NCBI GenBank assembly: GCA_031772625.1 | Contig: CM062808.1 | Span: 475,661,655-475,725,654 of the forward strand | Source: Pinus tabuliformis | Lineage: Eukaryota > Streptophyta > Pinopsida > Pinales > Pinaceae | Direction: 5' to 3' | DNA: 64,000 bases | Shown: one piece after another, positions 48,361 to 60,881 of the stretch | Position numbering within the stretch: the stretch's first letter is position 1 | How the letters are laid out: each line of letters begins with the position of its first letter | Translations under genes and position numbers: made by a program | The notes under the pieces: model-generated | Database searches by the model: none | Told to the model about the DNA's origin: nothing | The model's input: the letters and a program-made list of their open reading frames with translations, nothing else

Positions 48361-49955
48361 AAAAAGGCGCAAAAGGCGAAAATCGCAGCCAAGGATGCCC
48401 GGAATGAAAAACTAAGGCAGTTTTTGATGCGCGATTAGCGCCTAGAAAAATTGGTCAAAATCGAGGGCCTATCCTGGCTCGGCTACCTGCAAAACCCATA
48501 AATTCGCAATTTGACAAGATTTCTTCATTTATATTCATATTCAAATCGGCCAGCGCTGATATCATTCCAGAGGCCACGAAAAATATATGCATCAGCCATT
48601 TTTGCCTTGAAAAAGCAAAAGAGGAGCGATTTGACGGTTTCAAACACATCAAGGGAGAGAAAAAGTGGCCCGAATCAACTGTGAAAGAGTATCAGAGGAA
48701 AGATGAAGCCCTGATTAAATCAAAGAGTATCAGTGAAGCAACAAAGAGTATCAGTTCGGCAACATCAAAGCAGGTGAACATTAAAGGCCTCCACCAAAGT
48801 CAAAGAAGCAGTAAAGGCCATTTAAAGCTCATCGGATCGGGATTAGTGCACATTAAAGCCCCCGAAAAGCAGCATAACCGACTTAGAGGTGGAGATAAAA
48901 GACAAGGCACAATTATTGCAGAATCGCCTCACTACACCGAGCCACCGAGGACACCATATTAACTCATTTTGATACAGCTGCCACCAGCGCAGCTCAAAAG
49001 ATATTTTCTTGCATTAATTTTTGGACAAGATTAGGTTAAAGAACTCATTTCCTTCAGACCTGTTTAGGTCAACTGTAATAGATAATTTTGGATATTTTTC
49101 CCTATTTACACCACCCTCTGTATTGTTTAAAGGGTTGGTTGGTTGATAATCCTCATTAGAGACTCGCACTGTATATTTGATATCTTTTCCTTAATCAAAG
49201 ATTGTTGAAAGCTTGGAGAATGGACTGTGTGCTATGTATAAATGTTTGAAGAGTGAATTACGGAATTCTTGTGCTGCAACATGACTCAATAAGTGCCTCT
49301 TACCTCTGTTTTCATTGATATATGCTCATATTATACATGTATCACCATCTAAATAGCAGAAAGAAACATTAGCTTAGAAATTGCTTGCCTGCACTCTATG
49401 CTCAATGTCTGCTGTTTCTTTATGTTTTCATCTGAATTAGAAATGAATATGAATTCCCTTTGGCTCATATTTCCTTTAATTCACCCATGTTTGATAGTTA
49501 CCTAGGGATTCTTGACTGCTCCTAGATAGAGCTCATTCACCTTCCCTCTGTTAAGCTGAATGAGGGATTCTCAATTGCCTCTCATTCCTTAGCCTTCATT
49601 CCATCCTTTTAGCTTGAATCATTGTTTCATGTGCAGCTAGCTTGCTCCATATTTATCTCTTATGACCAAGAAAGCACACCAGCATTCCTACTCCTTGACT
49701 CCATGCCCAATGGTTTGAAACTCTCATACTATACCCGCCTCTCTACTTGAAAGCATCATCCTTCCCACCAAAACTTAAACAAAACCCCTTGAACTCAACA
49801 ACTAGCCTAAAATCATCATCAACAAAGCTAAATCATTAAGAGAGAGCCCTCTCTGATTGCAGGTGGGCTAGAACCTGCAGTCCAAAGATTGGTTTGTGGT
49901 TACCTCGGTCGTATCCCTTTAGGCTGACCAAGGGACAACCTGAGTGCTAACATAA

Positions 49956-49973
49956 TGGCGACTCCACTGGGGA
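49956..49973 (+). other. Element E primer binding site (tRNA-Arg type)
   Basis: TGGCGACTCCACTGGGGA starts three bases after the LTR end. Nearly the same as element C's primer site. Confidence 0.8.
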
Positions 49974-50141
49974 AAATGGATTATTGCAATCATTGTCTGT
50001 TCCTTAAAGCTACAGATGAAGCCTGAATGTCAGCCAGGAAGCCTTTGAAACTGTTCTTGCTCTGCATTTACAGGAGTAAATAAATGCTGCTTCAGTCAAT
50101 CTTCATGCTAGTTTTAAGCTGCAAATAGTTGTTCCAAAAAT

Positions 50142-51734
50142 TTGATTACTTCCTTTCTAAATTCCAAAAATTTCTGTGAAAATACCAAAAACAAAATTCG
50201 GAAGCTGGCTCCAAAGAGGAAAACTCGTTATACTAGGTCAAATCCCGACCCAAATCCCCCAACTGCTTTTGAAAATCCGAATTTAATCCCAAAGATTCTT
50301 AGGAAACAAGAAGATTTTGTTGATAATAGTCCTAAAGCAGTTCACCCAAGCTGTGTTCCAACCCCTGTCAAAGTTTTATTTCGTTCAACCCATACTTCCC
50401 CTTGTTCATCATCCACATCTCAAAGCTCTCCTTCCACACCTCCATTCACTGCACATACTCCCATTACTACTGTTGTTCCAGCTATTCCATTTATCCCTAT
50501 TGTTCCACTTATCCCTGTGAATATGGCTAATAGATATACACCCCTGCAACTACCTTCTAATCCTGGGGCTATGCCTTAGGATTACCAAACTAAAATCACA
50601 TATTTTGATGGTACTGGTTCTTTCACAGCCCTTCAACATACCAAGAAGATGCAAGACTATTTTGAGAACTACAAGATAGATGATGATAGCGTGAGAATGA
50701 AAATTTTCATCCAAAGTTTAACAAGTGAAGTAAGAACTTGGTTCAGAGCACTTGCTGCAAATTCCATAGCCAATCCAGATGCTCTTTACCAATCCTTCCT
50801 CAACATATGGGAAAAGAAAAAAGATCCACTACACATTTTATCTGAGTACGACACCATAAAAAGAGGCCCTCAAGAGTCTGTCTTAGACTATTGTGCGAGA
50901 TTCAACAATGTTTACAATGCAATCCCACAGAACTTAAGACCTCCACCTGACCTTGCTTTGTATAAATTCCCTGATGGTTTTGATTCAGATATGGCCTATC
51001 AGTTAAGGGAAAGAGCCCCTCAAAGCCTTGCAGACATGAAAAATGTTGCTATTAGCATAGAGGCAAACCTAATTGCCAAAAGAAACAGAGCTAGAATGGA
51101 AAGAAGAACCACCTTCAAAGAAGAACCCTCAGCCTTAGACCAGAAGTTGGATGCTATTATCAGTGGCATGCACAGGCTGGGAGACAGAGTAGAAAGTGTT
51201 GAGAGGAAATCATCATGGGAAGGAAAACAGTCCAATACCATAAGGAACCCAAATTTCAGGAAAAATCAGAACGCAAATGCTGGTAGGTCTAGCCCAGACC
51301 ATGATATAAGACCCCCTTTTCACTAAAACTATGTTGAAGCATCCACAGCTAGTGAGCCAACAGAGGACACTCACATGAACCTGATGGATCTAAAGGGTGA
51401 GCATCAAATTTTCCTAACCCAAGAAGACCAAGATGAGCATGACTTTAGTCAATTTCAGACTAAGTCTGGTGAGTCTTTTGACTTTAAACAAGGTTATGAT
51501 TCAGCTGTTTATGAGGTCCACAAACAATATAAGCTGAGAACTAGGACCATTAATATTCCTGAACCTAGCAAACCAAAGGAGGGAAAACAGCCCAACAAGA
51601 TTAAAGGCAAGCCTATTATAACGGAACCAGCTGATATAACTGTCCCAAACCCGCATCAAGTGACTGTAGAGGACATAACAGACATGTAGCCTTCTATTAA
51701 TCAGCCTCTGCCACCTTCTTCCTCAAAAGAAGAT
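50142..51734 (+). pseudogene. Element E gag
   Basis: The frame is open from about 50142, but the first good ATG is 50523 (MANRYTPLQLPSNPG). Upstream sequence is Ser/Pro/Thr-rich. Capsid sequence follows: ITYFDGTGSFTALQHTKK, VRTWFRALAANSIANPDAL and SVLDYCARFNNVYNAIP. A basic region with ERRTTFKEE follows, then a Lys/Pro-rich linker. I see no zinc knuckle. Stops at 50577, 51324 and 51687 are TAG, TAA and TAG, each one C-to-T step from a Gln codon. Confidence 0.8.
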
Positions 51735-54275
51735 TTGAACAGCGTTCCAAAAAGCCCTCCTAAAATTCAAAAACCACAAGCAATCACTTCCCATAACTCT
51801 GATAAACAAGAGCAAATCACTGATACTCCAATGGAAAAAGGGAAGCCTGCCTCTCACAATACTAAAACCCAATCTGAAAAATCATTTGATTTAGAGGCAG
51901 AAATAGGTAAATTGAAGATATCTGTCCCTCTCTCGGAACTTGCCAAACATGATGTGTATAGGCAACAAATTCAAAGATCACTTCAAATCCCAGAGAATAA
52001 GGATGATGTAAATGTTTTAGATGATACCCCTGAACTACTGTTTGGTCCAGAAGTTAATGGAAAATCAACATATGGATCTGTTCTACCCTTTTATGTCAGT
52101 TTGCATATACATGATAAAGTTTTGAACAATGCTATGTTTGATTCAGGAGCATCGCACAATCTTATGCCCAAAGCAGTTATGGAAAAGCTAAACCTTGATG
52201 TCAAAAGACCCTACAAAGATTTATTCTCATTTGACTCAAGTCAAATCAAGTGTTTAGGCCTCATCAAAGACTTGTGTGTCTCCTTAGTCCAATATCCCAA
52301 CAAGACCATCCTCATGGATGTGGTGGTTGCTGACATTCCACCAAAGTATGGCATGCTGTTATCAAGATCATGGGGAGCAAAACTCCAAGGATCTCTTCAA
52401 TTAGACCTCTCCTATGCCACTATTTCAGTCTTTGGGCAACCAAAGAGACTGTATAGGGAAACACTAATGAAATATGTGGTAAGTAGTGAGGAAAAGCCCC
52501 AAAATTTTCCTATTTACTCAATCCATTTTGATATGGATTCTTTTATTTTCTTTAATGATGAAAAAAGTCCTCCAACTGATGATAAGCCTTTGGCTTTAGA
52601 ACAAGAAACATGCATAAATGAGGAATCGGTTGCCCATACCCATGAAGTTTTCAAAACAGCCAATGCAACCAGCATACTGGAAGAACCTCCCCAAACAGAA
52701 GCTTCAAATCTGCCCAATCCTAAACTGGATGAAACTCTTAATACTAACCACAAGCAAGAAATCACATGGTATTTAGAGTTTGATGGCTCTGTTAACAAGC
52801 TAGGAGCAGGGGCAGGTGTCTGTATTCACAATACACATAATAATCATGCAGAGGGTCATGCTTACAAACTTGACTTCAAATGCACCAACAACATGGCAGA
52901 GTATGAGGCTCTCCTTTTAGGCCTTAAACTGCTCAAAGCTCTAGGAGCTGCAAAGGTGTCCATTCTAGGTGACTCCGATTTAATCATACAACATATCAAA
53001 GGTAACTTTGTTACTAATGACAATAGAATGAGGGCCTATAGGACTGCTGCCACTAATATACTCAATGCATTCACTGAATCCAAGCTTGCCAAGATTTCGA
53101 GAAATCATAACATTCATGCACACAGCCTAGCCACTTTTTCTAGCACATGCAAGCTTCATTTTGAACCAAATCACCGCTTTACTGCTGAGATAAAGCACAG
53201 GCCTGCTGTCCCAAATAACTTCAAAGATTGGCAAGTGTTCGAAAATGATGCCCAGATTAACAATTTCCTCACTCTTGAGCATGAGTTCTCAAATATTAAC
53301 ATTGACATGGATGCTATGACAGATGAACAACAGCAAACAAATGAAAATCAGCAGGCTGTAACAGCTGTAATAGCCAAACAAATCCTAAACCCAACTGTTT
53401 TTGACAAAACAAACATAGAAGAGCTGAAACAAATGCATTTGGAGGAAATAGCCAAAACAGAGGCCGAGATCATTGACTTAAAGGATAACTTTTTGCCTGC
53501 TGGCCTAACTCCATTAGAAGACATGTTTGATGCTAATGATGTCCCCAAAAAGCCAAAAGTGCAGCCCTTAAACGCTGCTATAGAAGAACACAACATTGGA
53601 ATAGCAGAGAAGCCCAAAATGATTAAATTGTCCAAAAATCTGCCATCCGATCAAAAACCAAAGTATGTGGATTCGTTCAAAGAGTTCCAAGATGTATTTG
53701 CTTGGAGTTATGAGGACTTGAAGTCCTATGACACCTCAGTGATCCAACACACCATTCCCTTAAAACCAAACCAAAAGCCCTTCAAACAAAAACTTAGAAG
53801 AATCAATCCTATGCTTCTTCCCTTGATTGAGAAGGAAGTAAAGAGAATGTTTGAGGCTGGCATAATAGCACCCATCAGATTTTCTGAATGGGTATCCAAT
53901 CTTGTTCCCACAAGAAAGAAGACAGGTGAGATTAGGCTATGTGTAGACCTAAGAAAATTAAACCAAGTCTCCCTAAAAGACCACTACCCATTGCCCAAAA
54001 TGGATCACATTCTACAAAGAGTAGTGGGGTCATCTAGAATCTCTTTGCTAGATGGCTTTTCAGGTTTTAATCAGATACTCGTTCACTTGGATGACCAAGA
54101 CAAGACAGCCTTTACCACACCGTGGGGAACATTTAAATATGTGAAGATGCCTTTCGGACTTAAAAACGTTGGTGCCACCTTTCAAAGGGAAATGGATATT
54201 GCATTTGCCAAGGAAATACATGATTTCCTAGTTGTCTACCTCGATGACTTGACCCCTTTCTCCAAATCTGATTAA
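51735..54275 (+). pseudogene. Element E protease, archaeal-type RNase H and reverse transcriptase
   Basis: 846 codons open. The protease (about residues 115-230) has NAMFDSGASHNLMP and YGMLLSRSWGAKL. An RNase H domain (about 340-480) follows with WYLEFDGSVNKLGAGAGV, NNMAEYEALLLGLK and ILGDSDLIIQHIKG; the last catalytic Asp appears as His in NIHAHSLA. RT then begins (about 640-846) with SEWVSNLVPTRKK, IRLCVDLRKLNQVSLKDHYP and MPFGLKNVGATFQ, to the active site VVYLDDLTPFS. TAA at 54273 ends it. RNase H before RT is unusual, because Tat elements normally have it after. Confidence 0.88.
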
Positions 54276-55565
54276 GAGCACCTCAAACACCTAAGGCAAA
54301 TATTCATGACATGTAGGAAATATGGCATTTCCTTGAACCCCAAGAAGTCTCTTTTTGGCCTTGAAGAAGGCAAACTTCTTGGCCATATCATATCAAAGGA
54401 TGGGATCAGAATAAATCCGGAAAGGATCCAAGCCATTTTGCAAATCCCATATCCAAGAAACATAAAAAAGTTGCAAGCATTCCTTGGAAAGATCAATTTC
54501 CTAAGGAGATTTATCCCAAATCTAGCCGAGCTGATAAGACTGTTAAGCAACATGTTAAAAAAGGATGCCAAGGTAAAATGGTCTCTTGAAACCAAGCAAG
54601 CCTTTGAGGGCATAAAATCTGCCTTAACCCAAGCCCCTGTCCTCACCAGTCCACAATTTGATAGGGACTTTATCATATTTTCATTTGCATCTGATCACAC
54701 TATAGCTGTTGTCCTTTTCCAAAAGGATGACCAGGGAAATGAAAAGCCAATTGCATTTTTCAGCCGAGCCTTAAGAGATGCCCCTTTGAAGTACCAAATC
54801 ATGGAGAAGCAGGCCTATGCACTTGTCAAAGCAATCAAAGATTTCCGAATTTATATCTTATATTCACATGTGATTGCCTATGTCCCAAATGCTGTTGTAA
54901 AAGACATATTAACTCAAGAGGGATTAGAAGGCAAAAGAGGCAAGTGGATTGCTAACATTCTTGAGTATGACATAGAAATAAAACCAACCAAGTTGATAAA
55001 GGGACAAGGTTTAGCCAAACTGATGTCCGAAACAAACTTTCAAGCCTTAGACATTAACCAACTAGACAATGAACTGGAGCTGGTGACTCCACAGATCAGT
55101 GAAACCTTTCTGCAATCTCCATGGTATGCTGATATATGTTTTGTATTGTTAAACATGTTTGCTCCCCCAGGATTGTCCAGAACCAAGAAAAGATTTTTGA
55201 AAATGAAGGCTTTAAAGTTTTGTGTCTTAGATGGTGCATTATTTTGGAAAAATCATGAAGGCATATTGCTTAATTGTTTAACCATGAATGAAACTAACAA
55301 TGTCATGAAAGAATTCCATGCAGGGGACTGTCGAGGACATCTATATTGGAAATCCACTGCTGATAAAATTTTAGGGGTTGGTTTCTATTGGCCCTCTCTT
55401 TTTGCAGATGTAAATAAGTTTGCCATTTCATGCCACAAATGCCAAACCTTTGAGGGCAAAAGAAAGCTACTGCCCTTCCCCCTTAAGCCCATCTCAACCG
55501 AGAAGCCTTTTCAACAATGGGGTCTAGACTTCATTGGAGAAATCCATCCCTCCTCCTCAGGCTAG
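54276..55565 (+). pseudogene. Element E RT thumb, RNase H and integrase N-terminus
   Basis: Same frame, continuing RT with GKLLGHIISKDGIRINPERI and LQAFLGKINFLRRFIPNL. The RNase H that normally follows RT is recognisable but degenerate: FIIFSFASDHTIAVVLFQ has Ser-Phe-Ala where DAS is usual, and no typical ADALS motif follows. Integrase starts with HAGDCRGHLYWKS and ISCHKCQTFEGK (HHCC), then WGLDFIGEIHPSSSG. TAG at 55563 ends it. A degenerate RNase H beside a separate extra domain suggests the extra domain took over. Confidence 0.82.
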
Positions 55566-56381
55566 CACAAGTGGATTTTAACAGCCACCGACTATTTCAC
55601 CAAGTGGATTGAGGCCATCCCATGTAGGCAAGCCAATGACACCATCATTATCCAATTCCTTGAGTGCAATATCCTTTCTAGATTTCGCTGCCCTGAGAAG
55701 ATCATTACTGACAACGTCGTTGCCTTCAAATCCAAAAAGATGATCAACTTTTGCCATAAATTTCACATTACCTTGGGCCACTCTACAGCCTATTACCCTC
55801 AAGGTAATGGCTTGGCCGAATCATCCAACAAATGCCTCATCAACATCATAAAGAAATTGCTAGAAGAAAACAAGAAGAACTGGCACAAAAAGCTGGTAAA
55901 TGCCCTATGGGCAGATAGACTTTCAACAAAGAGATCCATTGGGATGAGCCCTTATGAGCTAGTATATGGCATGGAGGCCAAATTTCCTTCATCCTTGGGC
56001 ATTCCTACTATCAAACTGTTACAGGAGATTCAGGCTGAACCAAATGACATTCAACAAAGAATCAATCAGACCATTCATCTTCAGTAAACAAGAGAGCAGG
56101 TCTATGATAGAGCTCAAACTTTGCAAGAGAAGCTCAAAAGGATGTTTGATAAGAGAGCTAAGGCTGAGGATTTCTACATTGGCGACAAAGTTCTAAGGTG
56201 GGACTCACGAAGAGAAGACAAGGGAAAACATGCAAAATTTGATTTTCTTTGGAAAGGGCCATTTGTTATTTCTGTTGTTCAGGGAAATAACACATATTTC
56301 CTCAAATCTGTAGATGGTAGCACTGCTGAAGAAGGCCCTGTTAATGGCCGAATGTTAAAACATTACCATGATCCCTTTTAA
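55566..56381 (+). pseudogene. Element E integrase core and C-terminus
   Basis: The core continues with ILTATDYFTKWIEAIPC and IITDNVVAF (second Asp; Gly of TDNG is Val). The catalytic Glu follows in GNGLAESSNK. The C-terminal domain has FYIGDKVLRWDSRREDKG and FDFLWKGPFVIS and ends at TAA 56379. A TAA at 56085 interrupts it. No chromodomain. Same frame as all upstream parts. Confidence 0.85.
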
Positions 56382-56985
56382 GGGATACAATGCAGCTCTG
56401 TATATATCCCTTTGTACATTGATATTTGTATATATCAACACTTTGTTTTTATTTTTTTGTATAAGCAGTCTGATTGTTAGAGGAGCAACAGCAAAGTTTG
56501 TGAAGACACAGCCAATGCAAGTACTCCATTTTTAAAACTCTGTCTCTACATTAATCTCAGCAAAACAGCAAGAGTGGCACTGTCATATCACAGCAATTCA
56601 TGGCAAAAAGAAACAGTTTGCAGCTTGCAGGTCTTCAGTCAAATAGTATCAAAAAGGGAGGAACATTTTTTGTTTTACATCAGCGACCTTTTCAAAGACA
56701 GAGTTGAAGGGAAATACATCAGTTTTGATCCATGTTTTGGATCTATTTCAAAGGCAATGCTCAAACAACATTGTATATAATATCAAGCACGCAGAAGAAA
56801 GCAGGCAGTGCTATGTATTTCACAATATTTCATTTGAGGAGAGGGTTGTTCATATTTCAAAGTTTCACACTCTTAGCAGCCAACACAAAGAAATTTTTCA
56901 ATCCACAGCAACAATAGAAGTCAAGGCAGTCTGACCTGCTGTTCTTGGCTTTTCACAAGGAAAAGCCATCCCCAAGTGGAGCCAC
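56382..56985 (+). other. Element E 3' untranslated region
   Basis: About 600 bp between integrase and the 3' LTR. No supported gene. It ends CCCCAAGTGGAGCCAC, a poor polypurine tract. Confidence 0.6.
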
Positions 56986-59900
56986 TGTTAGCCTCCTATT
57001 GCAATAGGTGTTCATATTTCATGATTGACAGTTGAAAGTGCCAAATATGTCATCTTTTCATGCTGCAAAGTTCCATATTTCCAAAAAAGAGGCCAAAGAA
57101 GAGGCCATGAAAGTGTGCTAGTCTAAATGCCACTGCTGCATTCCAATTTTGATGAGTTATTCCATTTTCGATGAGTTGTTTAGTTAAGGAAGGCCAAACA
57201 GCTTAATCTTGGCCTCCCTAGGTTTCGATTTCTTGTTTTAGAATATAGAGAATGGATATCTATCCAAACTGTTTAATCTTGGCAGATTTGTAGATAGGTA
57301 GAGAATCTTGGGCGCTCAACAGCTTAATCTGAGCCCCGACAGAAATAAGGATTGATTTAGATAGGAGGATAGCAAAAGGAAAAGAATGAAAAGTTGGGTT
57401 TTCAAGTTCATGTGCACCCAAATCAAAAGGAAGAAAAAATGCTAGGTAAGTAGGCTCGGTAGGTAGCTTTGTGGTTGCAGAATCAAGCTATGTGATCCAT
57501 TTCATGTTTTCAAGTGTTATATCTATTCAGATCACAATTATGAGACAATTTTTCATTTGGAGGAGCACAAGCGAGGCATGTCTAACTCCCCCTTCTTCTT
57601 ATTCCCCAAATCACTCACTAACATCCCATTGAGGACCTTGGGATTTGCCCAACCAGTCCTGTTATCACTTCATTTCTTGTAAAAAACTAAGTCAAGCTTT
57701 GACTTTCTTCAGTGAAAAGAAGCCACATTTCTTGTGTAAAAATCATGTCTCCACAGTCCATTCACTTCCTATATCTAAGTTTCAGCTCACAAACTTAGCC
57801 TCTCCCCTACACTTCACCTCACAAATTCATATTAACTTCTAAACATTATTATGTAAATCCCTATCTATTTTCCCTTCCCCTTACTAAAAGCACTAAATAG
57901 CTCCCCTATGTACATATTCCCATCCCTTGGCACTATAGCCCTATAAAATTAGTTTGGGAAATGCTGAGTTCATTTGGGGCTTAGCATTAGCCTTCCGCAT
58001 CCTAACCCTGGGATTAACTTAACATTCGGTTAAGTTAATAACCTTTTTCCTCACCCCTTTACCCATAACATTTCATCATTTTTACCCTCTCACGCTCACA
58101 TTTTCGAGTTTGGTCTAAATGTCTTGATTAAACTATATCCCCGGCGCCCAAACTATGTAAAACCCGCAAAAAACCCACAAACCCAAAGTTTTTTTACCCC
58201 CACCATATAAATATTAATTTAATATTCCAGCGGGACCCGCGCATAAACTTGCCGCCAGCTCCGCACTCCGTCAGCCCTCCGATCCACCTGCCCAGATCCA
58301 ACGTCCCAGATGCATCTCGGAGCCGCCCTAACATCTGACGGTTATCCTCCGATAGCCTGGCGATTTTGCCGTAGTACCAGCAGACAAGTGTCCACCCTTG
58401 ATTGCATCGGAGCTCCTCTGACATTTACCGCCCTCATACAGAAGGCAGTCCGATGAAACCACAAACCGCCTTCTGTCTCTCCTCCCCTAACGACTGCACC
58501 AGGTCAGCACCACGTCACCTCTGCGTCGCCCCCCCCCCACTGCTACGTGTCACTGCCACCACATCACCCTTCCGTACTGCCACATCACCCTACTGACGTC
58601 ACCATGCCATGTCACTGCCGTACTGGGACCCACCGCTGACGTCATGCTGACATCATCACCAAAAAGGGCGCAAAAGGCGAAAATCGTAGCCAAGGATGCC
58701 CGGAATGAAAAACTGAGGCAATTTTTGATGCGCGATTAGCGCCTAGAAAAATTGGTCAAAATCGAGGGCCTCTCCTGGCTCGGCTACCTGCAAAACCCAT
58801 AAATTCGCAATTTGACAAGATTTCTTCATTTATATTCATATTCAAATCGGCCAGCGCCGATATCATTCCAGAGGCCACGAAAAATATCTGCATCAGCCAT
58901 TTTTGCCTTGAAAAAGCAGAAGAGGAGCGATTTGACGGTTTCAAACACATCAAGGGAGAGAAAAAGTGGCCCGAATCAACTGTGAAAGAGTATCAGAGGA
59001 AAGATGAAGCCCTGATTAAATCAAAGAGTATCAATGAAGCGGCAAAGAGTATCAGTTCGGCAACATCAAAGCAGGTGAACATTAAAGGCCTCCACCAAAG
59101 TCAAAGAAGCAGTAAAGGCCATTTAAAGCTTATCGGATCAGGATTAGTGCACATTAAAGCCCCCCAAAAGCAGCATAACCGACTTAGAGGTGGAGATAAA
59201 AGACAAGGCACAGTTATTGCAGAACCGCCTCACTGTGCCGAGCCACCGAGTACACCATATTAACTCATTTTGATACAGCTGCCTCCAGCGCAGCTCAAAA
59301 GATATTTTCTTGCATTAATTTCTGGACAAGATTAGGTTAAAGAACTCATTTCCTTCAGACCTATTTAGGTCGGCTGTAATAGATAATTTTGGATATTTTT
59401 CCCTATTTATACCACCCTCTGTATTGTTTAAAGGGTTGGTTGGTTGATAATCCTCATTAGAGACTCGCACTGTATATCTGATATGTTTTCCTTAATCAAA
59501 GACTACTGAAAGCTTGGAGAATGGACTGTGTGCTGTGTATAAATGTTTGAAGAGTGAATTACGGAATTCTTGTGTTGCAACATGACTCAATAAGTGCCTC
59601 TTACCTCTATTTTCATTGATATATGCTCATATTATACATGTATCACCATCTAAATAGCAGAAAGAAAGATTAGCTTAGAACTTTCTTGCCTGCACTCTAC
59701 GCTCAATGTCTGTTGTTTCTTTATGTTTTCATCTGAATTAGAAATGAATATGAATTCCCTTTGGCTCATATTTCCTTTAATTCACCCATGTTTGACAGTT
59801 ATCTAGGGATTCTTGACTGCTCCTAGATAGAGCTCATTCACCTTCCCTCTGTTAAGCTGAATGAGGGATTCTCAATTGCCTCTCATTCCTTAGCCTTCAT

Positions 59901-60211
59901 TCCATCCTTTTAGCTTGAATCATTATTTCATGTGCAGCTAGCTTGCTCCTACTCCTTGACTCCATGCCCAATGGTTTGAAACTCTCATACTATACCCGCC
60001 TCTCTACCTGAAAGCATCATCCTTCCCACCAAAACTTAAACAAAACCCCTTGAACTCAACAACTAGCCTAAAATCATCATCAACAAAGCTAAATCATTAA
60101 GAGAGCCCTCTTTGATTGCAGGTGGGCTAGAACCTGCAATCCAAAGATTGGTTTGTGGTTACCTCGGCCGTATCCCTTTAAGCTGACCAAGGGACAACCT
60201 AAGTGCTAACA
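56986..60211 (+). repeat. Element E 3' LTR
   Basis: 3226 bp, matches 46697-49952. It lacks about 35 bp present near 49640-49690 of the left copy and has scattered substitutions. Followed by the ACGGG target copy. Confidence 0.93.
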
Positions 60212-60216
60212 ACGGG

Positions 60217-60881
60217 GTTACGCAGAATCATGCACCGGTGATTTAGATGAAGAAGATGAGCAGTGGCGTAACAGGTTGAATGGAGTAACCACGCTACATT
60301 GCAATATGATGATGAAATCCCTATATTGTGTTAGAGCTCAGGATCGCGAGCTGCCGAAGTATGATGGGCTGACAATAATAGATGAATTCCTGGTTAAGTT
60401 CAAAAGCGCAGTACCAAAGCACCAACGGTTTGATGCATTGAAATGGACATTGCATGCGACACCTACGCGATGGTGGGGCACACATGAAGGAACTTTCGAA
60501 GATTGGTGCAGCTGCAGGTGCATGGTGAACATAAGATTTGGGAAGCCGGAACTACGAATAACGGAGAAGTATAATGGGCGTGATGATCCACGCATGCACC
60601 TTACTAGATGGACCAAAGCTTATGGCGAGGAGCCTCAACCAGAGTGGGTGCACTTATTTTATCATACCCTGGATGTCATCCCAAGGAATTGGTATACTGA
60701 AAATGAGCTCCAACGTGGCACAGGCGATTGGGATATCCTATGCGAAGGGTTTCTGTCGACATTTCGCTTTGAAGATCAATGGATGGATACCGTGGACGAT
60801 GCGTTATAGCTAGTGAAGTCTACCATTTTCAAAACACCACTGGAACCGAAAGAAATTGTGTAGCCAAACTGGTCACGACAG
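60217..60881 (+). pseudogene. Element F capsid-like domain between protease and RT
   Basis: In one frame from 60217 to TAG near 60807, then on to TAG 60860. It reads LPKYDGLTIIDEFLVKFKSA and LKWTLHATPTRWWGTH, then WTKAYGEEPQPEWVHLF and YHTLDVIPRNWY, and GFLSTFRFEDQW. The order of a Y-G or F-G start, WW, and a HL-W-F-TL-WY block is that of retrotransposon gag capsids. It is separate from the true gag at 44624-45900. The role of a second capsid-like unit in the polyprotein is unknown. Confidence 0.55.

Larger units (their letters stand above)
46697..49952 (+). repeat. Element E 5' LTR
   Basis: 3256 bp, paired with 56986-60211. Contains a TATA-like box, an ACGT-rich cluster and short spurious frames duplicated in both LTRs (for example 48681-48962 and 58982-59263). 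These appear to be non-coding because the LTR has no known protein. Confidence 0.93.
46697..60211 (+). mobile_element. Element E: large Tat-like element with 3.2-kb LTRs
   Basis: TGTTAGC to GCTAACA ends, perfect ACGGG copies at 46692-46696 and 60212-60216. LTRs are 3256 and 3226 bp and differ by only a few percent by eye. A tRNA-Arg-type primer site and an extra archaeal-type RNase H place it with the Tat elements. The whole gag-pol, about 6.2 kb, stays in one reading frame broken only by six stop codons. It is inserted in element F just after protease. Confidence 0.95.

Noticed and set aside
48681..48962. 93-codon frame, repeated at 58982-59263, possible small gene in E LTR
   Set aside because: Conserved only because both copies are LTRs of one element; low complexity, no ATG context or domain recognised.
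50523..56381. Altered genetic code (TAA/TAG as Gln), suggested by six Gln-type stops in element E
   Set aside because: CAA and CAG are used freely, TAA/TAG also end ORFs, and neighbours show Trp and Arg stops; C-to-T decay explains all.
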